Below, one piece after another: positions 24,481 to 37,012 of a stretch of DNA of 64,000 nt. Every line of letters begins with the position of its first letter. The stretch's first letter is position 1. Position numbers and translations under genes: made by a program. The DNA comes from Lutjanus erythropterus. Taxonomy: Eukaryota > Chordata > Actinopteri > Lutjaniformes > Lutjanidae. The notes beneath the pieces were generated by a model, which made no database searches, was not told where the DNA came from, and was given only the letters and a program-made list of their open reading frames with translations. The stretch lies in NCBI GenBank assembly GCA_020091685.1, contig CM034594.1, positions 34,344,433-34,408,432 on the forward strand, given 5' to 3'.

Positions 24481-24557
24481 GGTTGTTATTCCAACAGAGC
24501 TGGGTCTCCAGTAGCATCACTAACATACTGGAGACACATGCACTGTAGAATACAGCC
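24481..24557 (-). ncRNA. mir139: mir-139 precursor hairpin, intronic to pde2a
   Basis: On the minus strand the 5p arm reads TCTACAGTGCATGTGTCTCC followed by AGT (24527-24549). It matches mature miR-139-5p as recalled, with one difference from the human form (T for C at position 12), and contains the intact seed CTACAGT. The 3p arm TGGAGACCCAGCTCTGTTGG followed by AAT (24488-24510) is close to human miR-139-3p. The arms pair: TCTCCAGT/ACTGGAGA next to a 14-nt loop, ACAG/CTGT, then ATTC/GAAT and a basal GG.UGU/ACA.CC stem. In mammals MIR139 lies in a PDE2A intron on the same strand. Here it lies 14.0 kb upstream of exon A, also in sense orientation, so it is probably processed from the host intron or from its own nearby promoter, which I cannot identify. 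Confidence 0.96.
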
Positions 24558-24609
24558 AAGCCATGATGACGAGCCCCGCCATGCACACACACACTCACAC
24601 CTCACACAC

Positions 24610-24890
24610 CTCTGGTGAAGCACCTACTGCAATGCCACCACAACTGCCAGATGCAACCAGTGGAGATTTGCGATGTTTCCACCAAAATTGACAAAAAAAA
24701 CAAGATTTAAACCTGAAGTGGTTGTTGATCACTTGCGGTCCCTAGTAGACGGTTAAGAAGACTGACCACCAATATCCTATCAGTTCATCCTTGAGTTCAA
24801 GTGGACACTTGAACCAAGTTTGAAATAACTCCCTCAAGGTGTTCTTGAGATATCATGTTCACAAGAATGGGATGACCTGAAACCATAATG
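24610..24890 (+). repeat. Percomorph dispersed repeat next to mir-139
   Basis: Contains gaccaccaatatcctatcag, ttcatccttgagttcaagtg, ctccctcaaggtgttcttga and gatatcatgttcacaagaat. I recall this as an abundant unclassified repeat of percomorph genomes, in which 'cctcaaggcgttcttgagatatcgcgttcac' is diagnostic. It starts about 50 bp 5' of the mir-139 hairpin as transcribed. Confidence 0.6.
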
Positions 24891-24926
24891 TCTCCAGCAA
24901 TAAAAACATACTCACTCACACACACA

Positions 24927-24928
<2 letters not shown>

Positions 24929-24990
<62 letters not shown>
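24929..24990 (+). repeat. (CA)31 microsatellite
   Basis: Thirty-one uninterrupted CA units, about 370 bp 5' of the mir-139 hairpin as transcribed. Confidence 0.97.
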
Positions 24991-24994
<4 letters not shown>

Positions 24995-26174
24995 TGATTG
25001 CATTGCTTACGCCTGGAGAGAAAGAAAGAGAGTACAAAAAGTTTGATGAAAATTTTATCTAAGACACAAACAGAAAAAAGGAAGGACAACCATTTAGCAT
25101 ATTCCGTTCTCTCTTTTACACACACATACACATACACACACAAGTGAATAAAGAACTGGAGGTGTAAAACAATAAAGTGATGGTGCCATGGTGATGTTAA
25201 GACTGACCTATCATTGCATGAAGAAGAGAAGAAACAGGTGCATCACGGTGCTGCCAATTAATTAACCAAACTCTCTGTGTGTGTTCGAAAGAGAGAAGGA
25301 AGCGAGTGACAGGAAATTCATAAATATTTCTTCAGCATGACTCAAGGGGAGGAGAATGATAGACAGAAAGAGTTAGAAACAGAAATTCAGACCAGAAAAA
25401 CATGTACAAAGGCAGGGGTTGACAGACTTAACAGGGGAACCCAATCCCATAACAAGAGAAAACGGCTCGCTGATGAAATTCACACATCGCTCAGAGGAGA
25501 GAGACAAGTGTTGAGGTGTTGTGAGGAAGTTTGGAGAGAGGCCAAGGAACAAAGAAACAACACTAAAGAGGTTTCACTGTCACTTTGGTCAGTGTGTGTC
25601 CAGGCTTCGCTCGGAGATATCACAGATCTACGATAAAAATCAGTCATTCATATCACATTTTTTGGTAGTATCATTAAGCCTTCATGTCTTAATTAATGCC
25701 CATGGTCAAATTTCATATGAGCTCATCTATAACGAATCCAATGAGATTAATTTGAATTAGACCCACATGCCATAAAACCTGACTTGGAGAAATATTCTGG
25801 CAGTAATGAACAACTGCCAGTTCTCCTCAAAGTCAGCCTCCTGCTGTTTCAGCATCTCCAGAGACAACAGCAGACAGCTGTTCTCATCTGGTCTCATCAA
25901 TATTACATTTTAATTAAAGAAGAAAAAGACAAAGAATTAAAAAAGTGAGTGGTTAGACATAAAGCGGATTTATAACCTGAGATAAGGGTGTTGACTCTGT
26001 GGAACCTGTTAGCCTGTGGTGTCGCTAAATTCTACAGTGGTTCATTAAAACTGTCTAGAACATTATTGGTACCAATCCAGCGAGTGTCAGTGATGTCAGG
26101 GAGGTGAGGTGCCTGCACAGAGCCCAGAGGACACTAAAAGACAATACTGACCCCAGCCACAGCCTGTTCATCCT

Positions 26175-26221
26175 GATACAGATACAGATACAGAAGAAGA
26201 TACAGAAGATACAGATACAGA
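26175..26221 (+). repeat. GATACA hexamer minisatellite
   Basis: Imperfect tandem copies of GATACA with interspersed GAAGAA units over 47 bp. Confidence 0.75.
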
Positions 26222-26689
26222 ACATTGTGCGCTGTCAAATTAAGACGGCCTAAAGTGCTTGTTATTGCCACTGACAGGCTCAGATTATTATATACATGTG
26301 TGACAGCATTATGGAAAGGACCACTGTGAAGATGGACCTTTTGTTAAAGTGTAAGATCTGTTTTGTTTAACTGGAAACATCTACTACATTGCTGTGCTCA
26401 GAGTGACCAGATTCCATTGACAAAAACAGTAATTTTACCTCACTGGTCTACTGCTGTGTCAGTTAATTAGGTTGTTTGTGTTATTGTGTGACTTATATAT
26501 AATATAGATTATACAGTATATCCAATATAGTATACCAGCTGTTAAATAACCAGAGTCTTACTCTTTATGATTTCCATAATGTTGTCAGAACTATTTCTGA
26601 AAAAATGTTGCCCCATCATTCATTTAGAAACATAAAACATGTGAAAATAAAGTCCAGGTGGGCAAATAACAAAGTTACCCTTTAATGCC

Positions 26690-26760
26690 TTTATATCTAA
26701 TATAAAGCACCTTGGATTGCCATGTTGTTGAAAGGTTCTACACAAATAAACTGGCTTTTT
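26690..26760 (+). repeat. Retroposon 3' tail
   Basis: The sequence taaagcaccttggattgcca followed by tgttgaaaggttctacacaa and ataaactggc matches the shared 3' end of many fish LINE/SINE families ('aaagcgctttg..tgctatacaaataaa'). No body sequence was recognised upstream. Confidence 0.5.
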
Positions 26761-27020
26761 CATAACACTGTTGTTGCTTTTAAATTCAAATTCAGATTTA
26801 AATGTGACCTCTAGTTGTGCATTAAGATTAAGTCTCTTTTTACAATGTATTCTGCGTGCGCACTAGGACACTCAGGTATCAAACAATGTAATACACCGTC
26901 CTGGTTATGGCTTCACGGACCCACAGTTGGAGGAAGAATTGTGACAAGAAATGTAATAAGGTGCCAACAAAGCCAAGGAAGAGGATGACTGGACGTAAAC
27001 CATGTAAATATTAACACAAC

Positions 27021-27047
<27 letters not shown>
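27021..27047 (+). repeat. Poly-T tract
   Basis: Twenty-seven T in a row; on the pde2a strand a poly-A, possibly an old retroposon tail, but no body was recognised. Confidence 0.9.
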
Positions 27048-27052
<5 letters not shown>

Positions 27053-28410
27053 AAACTTCACAGGGTACCTTAAAATCATGCAGAATTTATGTCACTAAAA
27101 TCTAGCATAGCTCAACTGTTTCTGTCTCTACATATATTTATATTTGTCTGGTTTGTTAACAGTTAAACATTCTTGTTGATGGGAAATGAATAAGCGTGTC
27201 CAGCCGGCTTGTTCTGTGTGCAGCTGATTACTCCTTTTGATGAGTGCCTGTGTGAGTAAATGAATTAGTTCCTCTGCTGTGTGCTCAGACGTGTCTCATG
27301 TCTCCTTTTGTTTCAGGCTGTGACTGAGCAGCATCGGTGTCCTTTGTACTGTGCGACACTTCCTCTGTCATCGCCTCTGGTGCTGGTGGTCGTCTGTGCT
27401 GACTGAAGCGGCGCTAATATTCCTGCATCGAGTGTCATTCCTACAATTACACCGATGACAACAATGACGACGCTGACCACGCTTCACCTCAGTGCTCTCT
27501 TTGAATTTTTTCCATCAAAGTAATTTGTGTTAGTCTTTGTTTTCAATATTTACTCTGTGTCTGCTCACTAGAGGGTCGCTGTCAAGCTTTCAGTTCCAAT
27601 ATGGTAAACTGTGGTGTTGTTTTCTTTCATTGCTTTAACCCCTTGCTTTTCTATCTGTTTCGTTGATTTTCTCCACAGGTTTGAGTCACTACATGTCTTA
27701 GCCAGACATGACATATATTTAAATGTAAAGTTGGGCTACTTAGAAATGCCATCAATTTGCATGAGTTATGTTAAATTTTGTACCTTATTATTAATCTCTC
27801 ATTGGGGAAATTAAACTTTTACACGTTGTTGTTATTTTTCATTACACACACAGGTCTGAGATACACACACATGCTCACACACAGGACCACATGCATTAGT
27901 TGGACTAATGTCCGAGTGACTGGGCTGCCACATATGGTGGTTTGGTGTCTTACTCAAGAGCACACTGGTTAACTGGCAATAAATATTTTTATGCATCTAC
28001 TTTTACAAAACTTTTTTTTCCACCTGTTTGTCTACAAGTTTTCAACACAAATTAAATATCCGTACACAGTATGAATGGACAGAGGAGACTGTCACTGCTT
28101 CTGGAATATATAAACCATGTCAATGTCATGTCAAGTCAAGACATTCTGAAACCTTAGTAATGTTATAAATGCATTAATGATTTTTTTAATACTATTCTTT
28201 TATATGCTTTTTTAAATTTGGAATGATTGCTGTGTACAAACACTATGCACAAATCCCCAAAACAACATTCTTCTGTGTAAATAAACAGAAGTATTTATAG
28301 CAGTAGTACAGTTGTATCTTTGGATATACAGCTCAGCATGTCATTTCTTGAGAACTGCCAGTTGGAGACGTGTAACCATGGTAACCTGTGCCAACATTGA
28401 ACTGGTTTAA

Positions 28411-28442
<32 letters not shown>

Positions 28443-28830
28443 TCTGTCTATGCTCCACCCTTCCTCGTCTCTCTCACAAGGGGGAGCTAAGAAAACACTG
28501 TGGGTAGGGTGAGCTTGGAGCCACGTCGGCAGCTGTACTACTAATATTTTCTGTTGACTGACAACCCTTGACTAGGTGATATATCCGTGATTTGATGGAT
28601 ATTTCATTATTATATTCGATGCATAACAATAACAGTACAGAATAACTGATAAAATGTACAGTTAACCCAAACAGTAAGTGTGTGTAAAAGGTTTGTGTAA
28701 AATGAGTGATTGGATGCAATTTGAGCAATTATTTCCTGTGAAGATTGCATCAGAGATGAGTTTCCTTGATTTTTTTACTTGGCTTCTTTTTTTGACAAAT
28801 TCTGTTTTCCTCTCCCCTTGGTCAACAGGT

Positions 28831-28831
28831 N

Positions 28832-28921
<90 letters not shown>
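28831..28921. repeat. (AT)n tract with an ambiguous base
   Basis: A single N at 28831 is followed by about 90 bp of (TA)n with a few C interruptions. Peptides translated from it are artefacts. A shorter (AT)n run lies at 28412-28441. Confidence 0.9.
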
Positions 28922-28966
28922 CACATAGCAAAGTGTTTCCTTATTTACATTTGAACTGAAGCATTA

Positions 28967-29245
28967 TTGATGTTAGGCCAGAGCTGGTCGCTGACTGCCT
29001 TTGATTGTCATGTCGTCATTGTTGTCATCACCACTGCATTGCATTGTAAGAAATTTTTAGTGGGTGCAGTGTCCAGAGCCTTGCATACGGTAACATTTCC
29101 CCAGAAATAGGCTACATATCGCATACTACTGGCTTCATACAAGGTTTTCAGGAATATTAAAAAATCTTAGATACCATTTTAGCATACTAAAAAGCATGTT
29201 AGTTTCTGACAGCCAATAATTGTCTAAATTTTTGTAACTATGGTT
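28967..29245 (+). repeat. Dispersed repeat, family D copy 1
   Basis: Shares ordered blocks with 44246-44505 in the same orientation: ccagagctg, cattgttgtcatcacca against cattgttgtcaccataa, and tagcatactaaaaagcatgt against tagcgtgctaaatagcatgc. The last block resembles fish repeats built around 'tagtatgctaaatagtatgc'. No coding potential. Confidence 0.6.
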
Positions 29246-30390
29246 CCCATATGCTTTGGCAAATGCACATAGGAAACATAATAATAAAGTGGAGTCAGTT
29301 AGTTAGCTGTGGGCTACACCTTGACCCTGTTTTTGCCTGTATTTGTCTGCATTTTGGCAAATTTGCAGCATAAAAGTCCTGCCTGTCTTCTTAACTTTTG
29401 ATATGACAACAATGATTGTGATAAAGGTACTGATATCCCTGTGAAGTGTAAGTCAGTGAATCTGACAGTTTGTCTAACTTGCGTGTTCAAATTATTGTGT
29501 TGTTATTATGTTACATGGTAATGTATTGCTTTTGAAAAACATCCCAGTCTAGCCTTTGTGTTTGTTCCTGATGAAGTAGTGATGCAGTAAAATGCTAAGC
29601 ACCTTGCCTAATTTAAATGGCTCTCATCAGTTCTCACCAAGGGACTGTCCTCCTCTCAAATGTCAACAACTGCCAATCAGGGCTGTCTAAATATCATGGC
29701 CGCTCAAAAACTACCCTGTGAAAATGCAACAGATGTGTCGTGTATCACAGTACCTTTGTTAGAGACAATGATACCACAGCCTGTCTACTTTCTCTCGCTC
29801 CAGCAGCGCTGCTGTAAGGAGCTATTCAAAGGGAGACTGATGGGAGAGCACAGCAGAAAAACACCAGTACTTTCTCATTCACACAAACTCTGGCAGTGAG
29901 GCCACAATAATGCTCTCCATTCTTCGTCCTCACCTTCTTTTTCATTTGTTCCCTTTCACTCATCTGTATCTGATTCACGAACTCCCTCCGTGTTGCTCTG
30001 TTCTTTCTAATGTTTTGCATAGGCTCACTATTCACAGTCTCCAACCCCACCCCTTTCCCTGTGTCTCTTTGTCACCTGTCTGTTTCTCCATTTGTCCCTT
30101 ACATCCCATTATTCCTCCTCTCTGTCTCTTTCTGTCTCTCCGCTGCAGGTGTTTGACAGTCACACTGTCGTCACATGGCTGTTGTTCTATTTTAATCTGA
30201 CTCTTCTGTTCAGGAACAGACACCCACATGCTCTCGCCATTCTCTTGGCTCCATTTCACTCTCTATTCAGTCTTTTTTTTTCATCCACTGGGTTGTTACC
30301 CTGCTCCAACATCTACTTTCAGCTCAATTTCTCTTTCTATTCTGGCTCATTTTCCCTCCCATGTTCTTATCATCTCCATCCTATGCCACA

Positions 30391-30457
30391 TCCACCCATC
30401 CACCCATCCACCCATCTATCTATCTATCTATCTATCCATCTATCTATCTATCTATCT
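30391..30457 (+). repeat. CATC/TATC tetranucleotide repeat
   Basis: A block of CACC-CATC units passes into TATC units with one CATC interruption. It sits in a longer pyrimidine-rich stretch (29920-30400). Confidence 0.95.
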
Positions 30458-33198
30458 TTACAGAAAAGAAAATCAACGCTTAAATTAATAGTTTGCTTCT
30501 GACAAAGGATTGTTTGCAACAAAGGAATAGATCTTGTTGCGGCAAAATGAAAAATGCCTGGACTTTTTAAGATACACTCAAATATGGCAACAACTGTTGC
30601 TGCCTAGGAAACTGCTTGCGCACTAGACAACCAAATCACCATGGATACAGATACAGTTGCCATGTAATTCACAATGCAGCACTTTATAATGTCACGCTGC
30701 ACAGTTCTGTGGTTCAGACTCAAATCATTTTGAAAAGATTAAAAGAAATAAAATTACATTAAATTAAATAAACAAAGTTTGGAGACATATATTTGAATTT
30801 AGGTAGTTTTGTTGAATTTATGAGCAGTTAATTAATTTTCCAGAGGAATTTGACCAAATAAATAATTCATCATTAAATCTGAGACTGTTCCTCCAGTAAG
30901 AATAAAAGCATGTTTCAGCAAATGCCCCAAAACAAAATATGTTTATGTTAAGTAACAAAGACTTCTAGATGCCATAGTAATTAGGACTGATGTTGCTGAA
31001 GTTCCAAAACTACTGCATCACTTTTGTTTTATATTCGGTGCTGCACAACTTCAGCATCCACAGCTCTTGCTGTTGTTGTTTCTGTGTGTCTGTTTTCTGC
31101 ACAAGCTGCACACCTATAGCAGCTGGTTTCCAGAATCAGTCATGTTTGAAAATAGTTCCAGGGTTGAGAAATTTGAAAGCCTTAGATGCAGACTGAATCT
31201 GACTTATGTCACATCACTCACAGGGACATACAGGGCCTCAAAGCCACCCATGAGATTCAGCTGGCAACAAGTCAAAGAGTCTCTTCTGAACCTGCCTTTA
31301 ACTGATAATGTGGGGTGATTAGAAGTAAAACGGCTGTTTCACAGAAATAACAGACCTGGTGGAAACTCAATTATAAATATAAAAGGCTTTCAGGCTTGTT
31401 TGGATGGTGTTATATTTTTAAACTAACCACAGATTTCCAGGCACCAAACCATCACTGTTGCTAATAATACATATGAGAGGCAGCCAGCGTACTCAGTAGA
31501 GGCTGGTATTAGTATGTTCACATTAACCTGCCAGCTAGATAATCACTGGAACTATAGAGATGACTGTTCTCTGTGCCAAATAGAAATCTGAGAACACTAC
31601 TGAATTGAATTAAATTAAAGAGATTAAAGGGCATTTTTTGAGGTTTTTATATCATTCTGTAGCTTCCCAGTAGTGTCCTTATGTATTCAAGTCATTCAAA
31701 ATTTGGTCAAAATACGTATGTTTCTAAGTCAAAATGTTATTCTAAAAACCCTTTCCCATTTGACCTGACATAGGTTTCTGCATGATGATGTGGCTACATA
31801 TAAACCCTATAGCCCTCCTAAAGTGCCTCTTCGTGACTGAGCCAAGTGCTCTGTGAAAACTGTGTGTCATCTGGATGACAAGTAATACTTATTCATACGG
31901 ACAAAAGCCTTTAACTGAGGAGTCCTTCGCCAGCCTGGTGTCCCTACTCGCTCTTTTGAAGGAGAAACTGTGAGTAAAAACAATAAATGTAAATACTGTC
32001 AATCAACTGTAAAACTGTATTTTCAGCAAAATTAGTCTGTCCTGAGTTGGCACAGCTAACATTAGCTGAGCTAACGCTATCTATGGCTGACTTGCTAGCT
32101 TAGCTGGCTAGTTAGCAGCTGACAGATGTGTCTATCAGTGTTTCAAGCTTAAGAGGCTGAATGCAACTAAGTTACACACATGTGCCTGCTCCCTTGCCAT
32201 TGATGGGAGCTAGATTTTTTTCAGCTGAGTGAGACAGTTGAAGGTTTCCGTCAGAGCAACAGTGAGAAGAACATTATCATCATCCATCCTGATGTTTCGC
32301 TGTGTGTTTCACACCGTCATATCCCAATTCTGGAGACACTGCCCAACCTTGGAGTCTGTGGTCTCTGCAGTTGTCTGTGTACACATCTATTTGGGGGTAT
32401 AGTCCAGGTTTAAATTTGCTATATTTCCATCACCTTCAACTTTTTCATGTACCCCTGTTATTTTCAGCCTGGTTGTTAAAATGTTTAGCCATTATTTGCT
32501 GCCAGGCAAATTTCCAGTAGCTCTCCTCAATAGCTGCCACGGGAATTGTGATGCAAACTGCAAATGATCCCATCCTCTTAGTTTGCCTTTTGCACTGTTA
32601 ATTGTCAATACTGAGTTTCTTCTTTGGACAAGAAACAGGAAACCAGGAATACCTCCACGCTTGCAGAAAGTGAGGAAAGAGAGAGGTGTATTCCCTGTGC
32701 TCACATGTTCTCACACTTGTTATTTTAATGGCGGAGCCTTTCACCCGACTCCAGCCGTCTGTTTAACACGTCACTGTGTCAAAGGCTGTGTGTGTGCTTG
32801 TGCATGTGAGATCCCACTTCAAAGTGTACACCTGGGGCGGCTATTGCACATGAATGCAACAAATTAAAAATGAAAATGTATTAAATTGAATTATAAACAC
32901 AGTGTGATTAGTTCACACACTCACATACACACCCTGAAATATGCACAGGTGCAGGCTCACAAATACGATTTTAATGATTGAATCACTAGCAAACACATGA
33001 AATCAAACAAACATACAGAGCAGATGCAAAGAACACACATATACAATGCACAAACACAAACACACACACACGGACACAGACACCAACTAAGGAAAGCACA
33101 ATCTGCCCAAGGTGAGTGATTTGATTGATGTAAATGTTTTGTTGTACTGTCTTGCACTCCTAATGAGACTCAGAGGCTTTGAAAGTGTGCACTGTATG

Positions 33199-33199
33199 T

Positions 33200-33244
<45 letters not shown>

Positions 33245-33256
33245 CTGTGTGTGTGT
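33199..33256 (+). repeat. (GT)n microsatellite
   Basis: About 21 uninterrupted GT units, then TTTCTGTGTGTGTGT. Complementary to the CA run 127 bp further on. Confidence 0.95.
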
Positions 33257-33378
33257 TCTGTTTTTTGTACATATATGTGTGTGTGCGTGCATTATACCAT
33301 TGTTTGGGGGTAGAATAAATTTCCTGTTAAAAATTCCAGGATGGACTCCCCTCTGGGAGCTTCCCTGTTTATCTGCTC

Positions 33379-33382
<4 letters not shown>

Positions 33383-33460
<78 letters not shown>
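33383..33460 (+). repeat. (AC)39 microsatellite
   Basis: Thirty-nine uninterrupted AC units; it forms a complementary pair with 33199-33256. Confidence 0.97.
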
Positions 33461-33462
<2 letters not shown>

Positions 33463-34863
33463 TTACGCAGGGCAATACAATGCCTCAGTCTCCTGATGTT
33501 ACCTCTAATTCTCCTTGACATTTCGCTCACCTCTCCTTTTCCTTTCTTCCTCCCTCCCTCCCTCCATACCTCCCTCTCCATCTTTTCTTCCACTGGGTCA
33601 TCTAATGTCCGGTTACTCGCTCCTTTCTTTCCCATGACCTCTTTTCCTCTTCTCCATCTTTTTCCTTTAAAAATCTCAGGTCACCTTGAGCAGTCTATGT
33701 GTGTGTGTTTGTATCTGCAGTGGAGTACTGACTGCACACGGCTCCAAGCTGAGGGAGGGTACTTCAAGTCTTTTGTGATCCTCAAGTGTGTTTTCATAAA
33801 TACTTTATAGCTTAATTTCATACTGTTCTAGTTCTCAAACAGGGTTAGTGCCCAGAAACATCAGTTTTGAAAAACATGATACAGACACTGTTATGGTAGC
33901 TGAGAAAAGCTGAAATAAGCAGCAGTGACATTTGGTGAAATCTGATTTTGGATTACTCGAAAATACTAAATGTAAAAAGTAAAATCCTGATGTGTTTGTG
34001 AGGAACAAGATTGCTGGATGAACGTGTAGGACGATGAGGAGAGAAATCGACGGCTGACAGTTAGATGGTTTTGTGGTGAAAGCAGGCGTGAACATGTTAG
34101 AGGAGTGAAAATGGGTAAGTGAGGTGATGACCCTGATCGCAGACATGTCAACTACATTTATGGCCGTAAACTGTAACACTTGTGATCAGTTATTCAGCAG
34201 GGGCGTAGCTTTTCAGATCACTGAACTGGTGTTACAACAGAGTCATTATTTACGCCAGAGAACTGTGTTTTCCTGTTTGGTCTGACATTACCAGTGCAGA
34301 CTGGAAGGAAATGGATCATAACAGAGAAAGTTTAGCTGATGCTGTACATTTTCCTTAATCCACATTTTTATATCTGAACTCTTGACTCATAAAACATCCT
34401 TTGCTTAAGGCATCCATCTCTGTTCAAACTCCTTACTCTGTTAAAAGTTGCATGCACTGAATAACTGGCTGGATGGGGCCAACAAACACAGCAAAAGATA
34501 GATTAACACCTACAAGCAACTCTGTAGAACTACAGTAAAACAGTCAGGCAATCAATCAGTTGATTGACAGAAAATTAATCTGTAGCTAATTTGTAAGGTT
34601 AGGATTTGCTGATTTAAAAAAAATGCAAATTGTTTTTCTTTAAACATTCAATAACTGTTTTTTTTTGCCACTTGGGGGCAGTGAACTGAAGTTGTGAGTT
34701 ATATATTGTGAGGTTTTTAGCAAAGAGTTGCTTCTTTATAAATCTAGCAGTTATGGAGCCACATTATCATCCATCTGGAAACATGTTTGTGTACACCACT
34801 GATTGATGTAAGTCTCCTTTTCACTCTCTTCTAGCTTTCCACCAACTTCTAAAAGACATATCT

Positions 34864-34886
34864 GGGTTAGGGTTAGGGTTAGGGTT
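34864..34886 (+). repeat. Short interstitial telomere-like repeat
   Basis: Three and a half perfect units of the vertebrate telomere hexamer TTAGGG within 23 bp, with no further degenerate units beside it. Confidence 0.85.
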
Positions 34887-35180
34887 CCACAGTACAGCTG
34901 TGGAACAGACAGCTAAACATTGAGTTAAGCTCACAAGAAATCTCCATAAAACCAAAAGGAGCTGCATATTTGGGTCAAATATAGATTATAGCTGCTTCAA
35001 GCTTCGGTCTATTGGTCAAAAATAAGACATTCAACCTTTGCCATGTTGGTCTCTTTTTCACTATTTCATTAACTTTAATTGACCAAATGATAAAACAGTC
35101 AAATCAAGAAATTAAGTGGCAGACTTACAAAAAATTTAAATAATTGTTAGTTGGAACCCATTGTGATTCAGACTTTGAAA

Positions 35181-37012
35181 TAGAGCTTGAAATCTGTGCC
35201 TGAACCCAACAGGACCCAGTGGGACCAGACAAGTCGGGGTTGGGTTGGGCCTTATTTCACACAGTCTCAAGTCAGGTTTTGGCTGTATTAGGACACAGAT
35301 TCAAGAGCCAGATAGCTCCGCCCCTCCCCTCGGATAGAGAGAGGCAGAAGAAGAAAAAGTGGATGCTGAGGAGGTGAAAAGACGACATTGCAACATTGCC
35401 AAGTTATCTAATGATAGTGCCCCAGATGTAGGAGAGACTCTTTCTGTTGCTAAAGCATTGGTGAGATGTGCTAAACAGTCTGGGTTGGCTGCTCAGTTGT
35501 CTAAAACGTTGCTGTAAATGGGGGACACCTGGTTCAGTATTGTATACCTCACACTGACCAGTATTCAGGCCATTTACCATGAGCTTCATGAGAAACTGGA
35601 GGCAAAAGGAGAGAGCAAGCGCATCGAAAGAATAGTGCCGGACACACTGAGCTTTTTGATAGATTTTCTAAGGCCATTCTATGAAGCACAGAGGGAACTC
35701 GAGGGAGACCAATATCCCACTCTCAATCAAGTCTTTGGTGTGAGAGACTGAAACGCCACTGTCAGCCCCATGCCCTGGACTGCCCCCAGCAGGCCGTCAT
35801 GCGCACCAAGATTGGCTCACTCGTAAAGTCATCATCCAGGATCTCCACAAAGTTGCAACATTCCCGTGGCCGAAATTTAACCAGTTAAGAATGCCATCAC
35901 CCTTGGACAGGGATGCCGTGTATAACCACACCCGCACTCTTCACCAGATGTGGTACCCGATGTGGAGAGTCGAGAGGCAGGACCTGTTCCACCGATGGCC
36001 AAAAGAGTGGACCTTGAATTTTTGGAATGGGAAAATGTGCAGCAGGGTGCAGGCCACTGAGAAGACAACAAGGTCATCATGTACATTGCTCAAACGCCTG
36101 TCATGGCTAATGACAGACATGCTTGGCTGGTGGAGGCTCGACATGCCAGTGTACCCAAAGCTGGCAAAGTTAGCCAGATCGGTGCTCTGCATCCCGAGCA
36201 GCAGCAGCATCAGGAAAGGGTCTTCAGTGACACCATCTACAGTGGATTATATCCTTTTTCTTCATAACGCATAGGCTTGGTGAGTAGCATTATAAGTTTT
36301 TCAGAGTAGCCTTGTTCATATTAGTGCCAACTGTAATAGTAAAAGTAAGTAGGCTTACATTGTAGTGTTAGTTTATATTATACAAATTAGCCCGAAAGGG
36401 GGTCCATTTATCTTAAAGATTTTACTATGTACAGGCATTTAATGTAGGTTTGTCTTTTATTATTTTAAAATTCTTATTTTATGTAATTTCAGCTCAGGTT
36501 GCTCACTGGCATCGGTAAAGAGCATATTTAATATATCAGAATTATGGCTTTTATTTAGGTGAAATTAGAGTTAAATTAACACCTTTCATTAACCTGGGGT
36601 ATTTGTTTTGATATATAAGTTATTAAGTTCATGTTCCAAGGCTTTATTCAAGCTTATTTATTTTATTAACACTGGTCCTCCGGACCTTTTACATACCAAT
36701 GTTAATTGTGCATATGTTAAAACCCTAAGGCCTTGGCATAATTTATTCTAGTGAGTGTGAGTTCTGTTCTCAGACATGTTGAATATGTTCATTTTTTCCA
36801 CTATAGAGCCATTTTCATAAATAAAGAACGTTAAAATTGTAGAATGACTCCTGTTCTTGTTCTTGCATAGAAGCTTGTTAAGAAAAAAGTGGCTTTAATC
36901 GGGCTTGGGCTAAAATATGCTAATGAGGGTAGGGTTCGGGACAGGTTCGGCCAGAATTTTGTCAGGCTTGGGACTTATCAGGCTCAACTTTTCAGTCCCG
37001 ATTAAAGCTCTA
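35181..37012 (+). mobile_element. hAT transposon, internally decayed (1.8 kb)
   Basis: The terminal inverted repeats TAGAGCTTGAAAT (35181) and, read on the minus strand, TAGAGCTTTAAT (37012 inward) are flanked by an 8-bp target duplication, ctttgaaa (35173-35180) and ttttgaaa (37013-37020), one mismatch. Eight-base duplications and such ends are diagnostic of hAT elements. The interior codes, in pieces, for a hAT transposase. At about 1.8 kb it is shorter than a typical autonomous element. Confidence 0.9.
35340..36267 (+). pseudogene. Broken hAT transposase
   Basis: Fragments in changing frames. 35370-35517 reads DAEEVKRRHCNIAKLSN... to LSKTLL and a stop. 35518-35751 reads GDTWFSIVYLTLTSIQAI, then LHEKLEAKGES, PDTLSFLIDFLRPFYEAQ and DQYPTLNQVF, a recognisable central part of a hAT transposase. 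After a frame change, 35891-36210 ends with PVYPKLAKLARSVLCIPSSS, the start of the hAT dimerisation domain. A frameshift then moves the ERVFSD part of the expected S-ERVFS motif into another frame (to 36267). The N-terminal BED zinc finger is not seen. Stops and frameshifts show it is inactive. Confidence 0.88.

Noticed and set aside
25337..25636. 99-codon charged plus-strand frame
   Set aside because: Purine-rich sequence gives Glu/Lys/Arg composition; no homology or splice sites, and antisense to the host gene.
28662..28959. Ile/Tyr-repeat peptides across the AT tract
   Set aside because: Direct translation of (TA)n with an N; not coding.
33369..33635. Minus-strand frame starting MGKKGASNRTLDD, considered as a pde2a first exon because of the MG start
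   Set aside because: Runs through GGA/AGA-rich low-complexity sequence into a GT repeat; no donor in a suitable phase and no match to known PDE2A N-termini.
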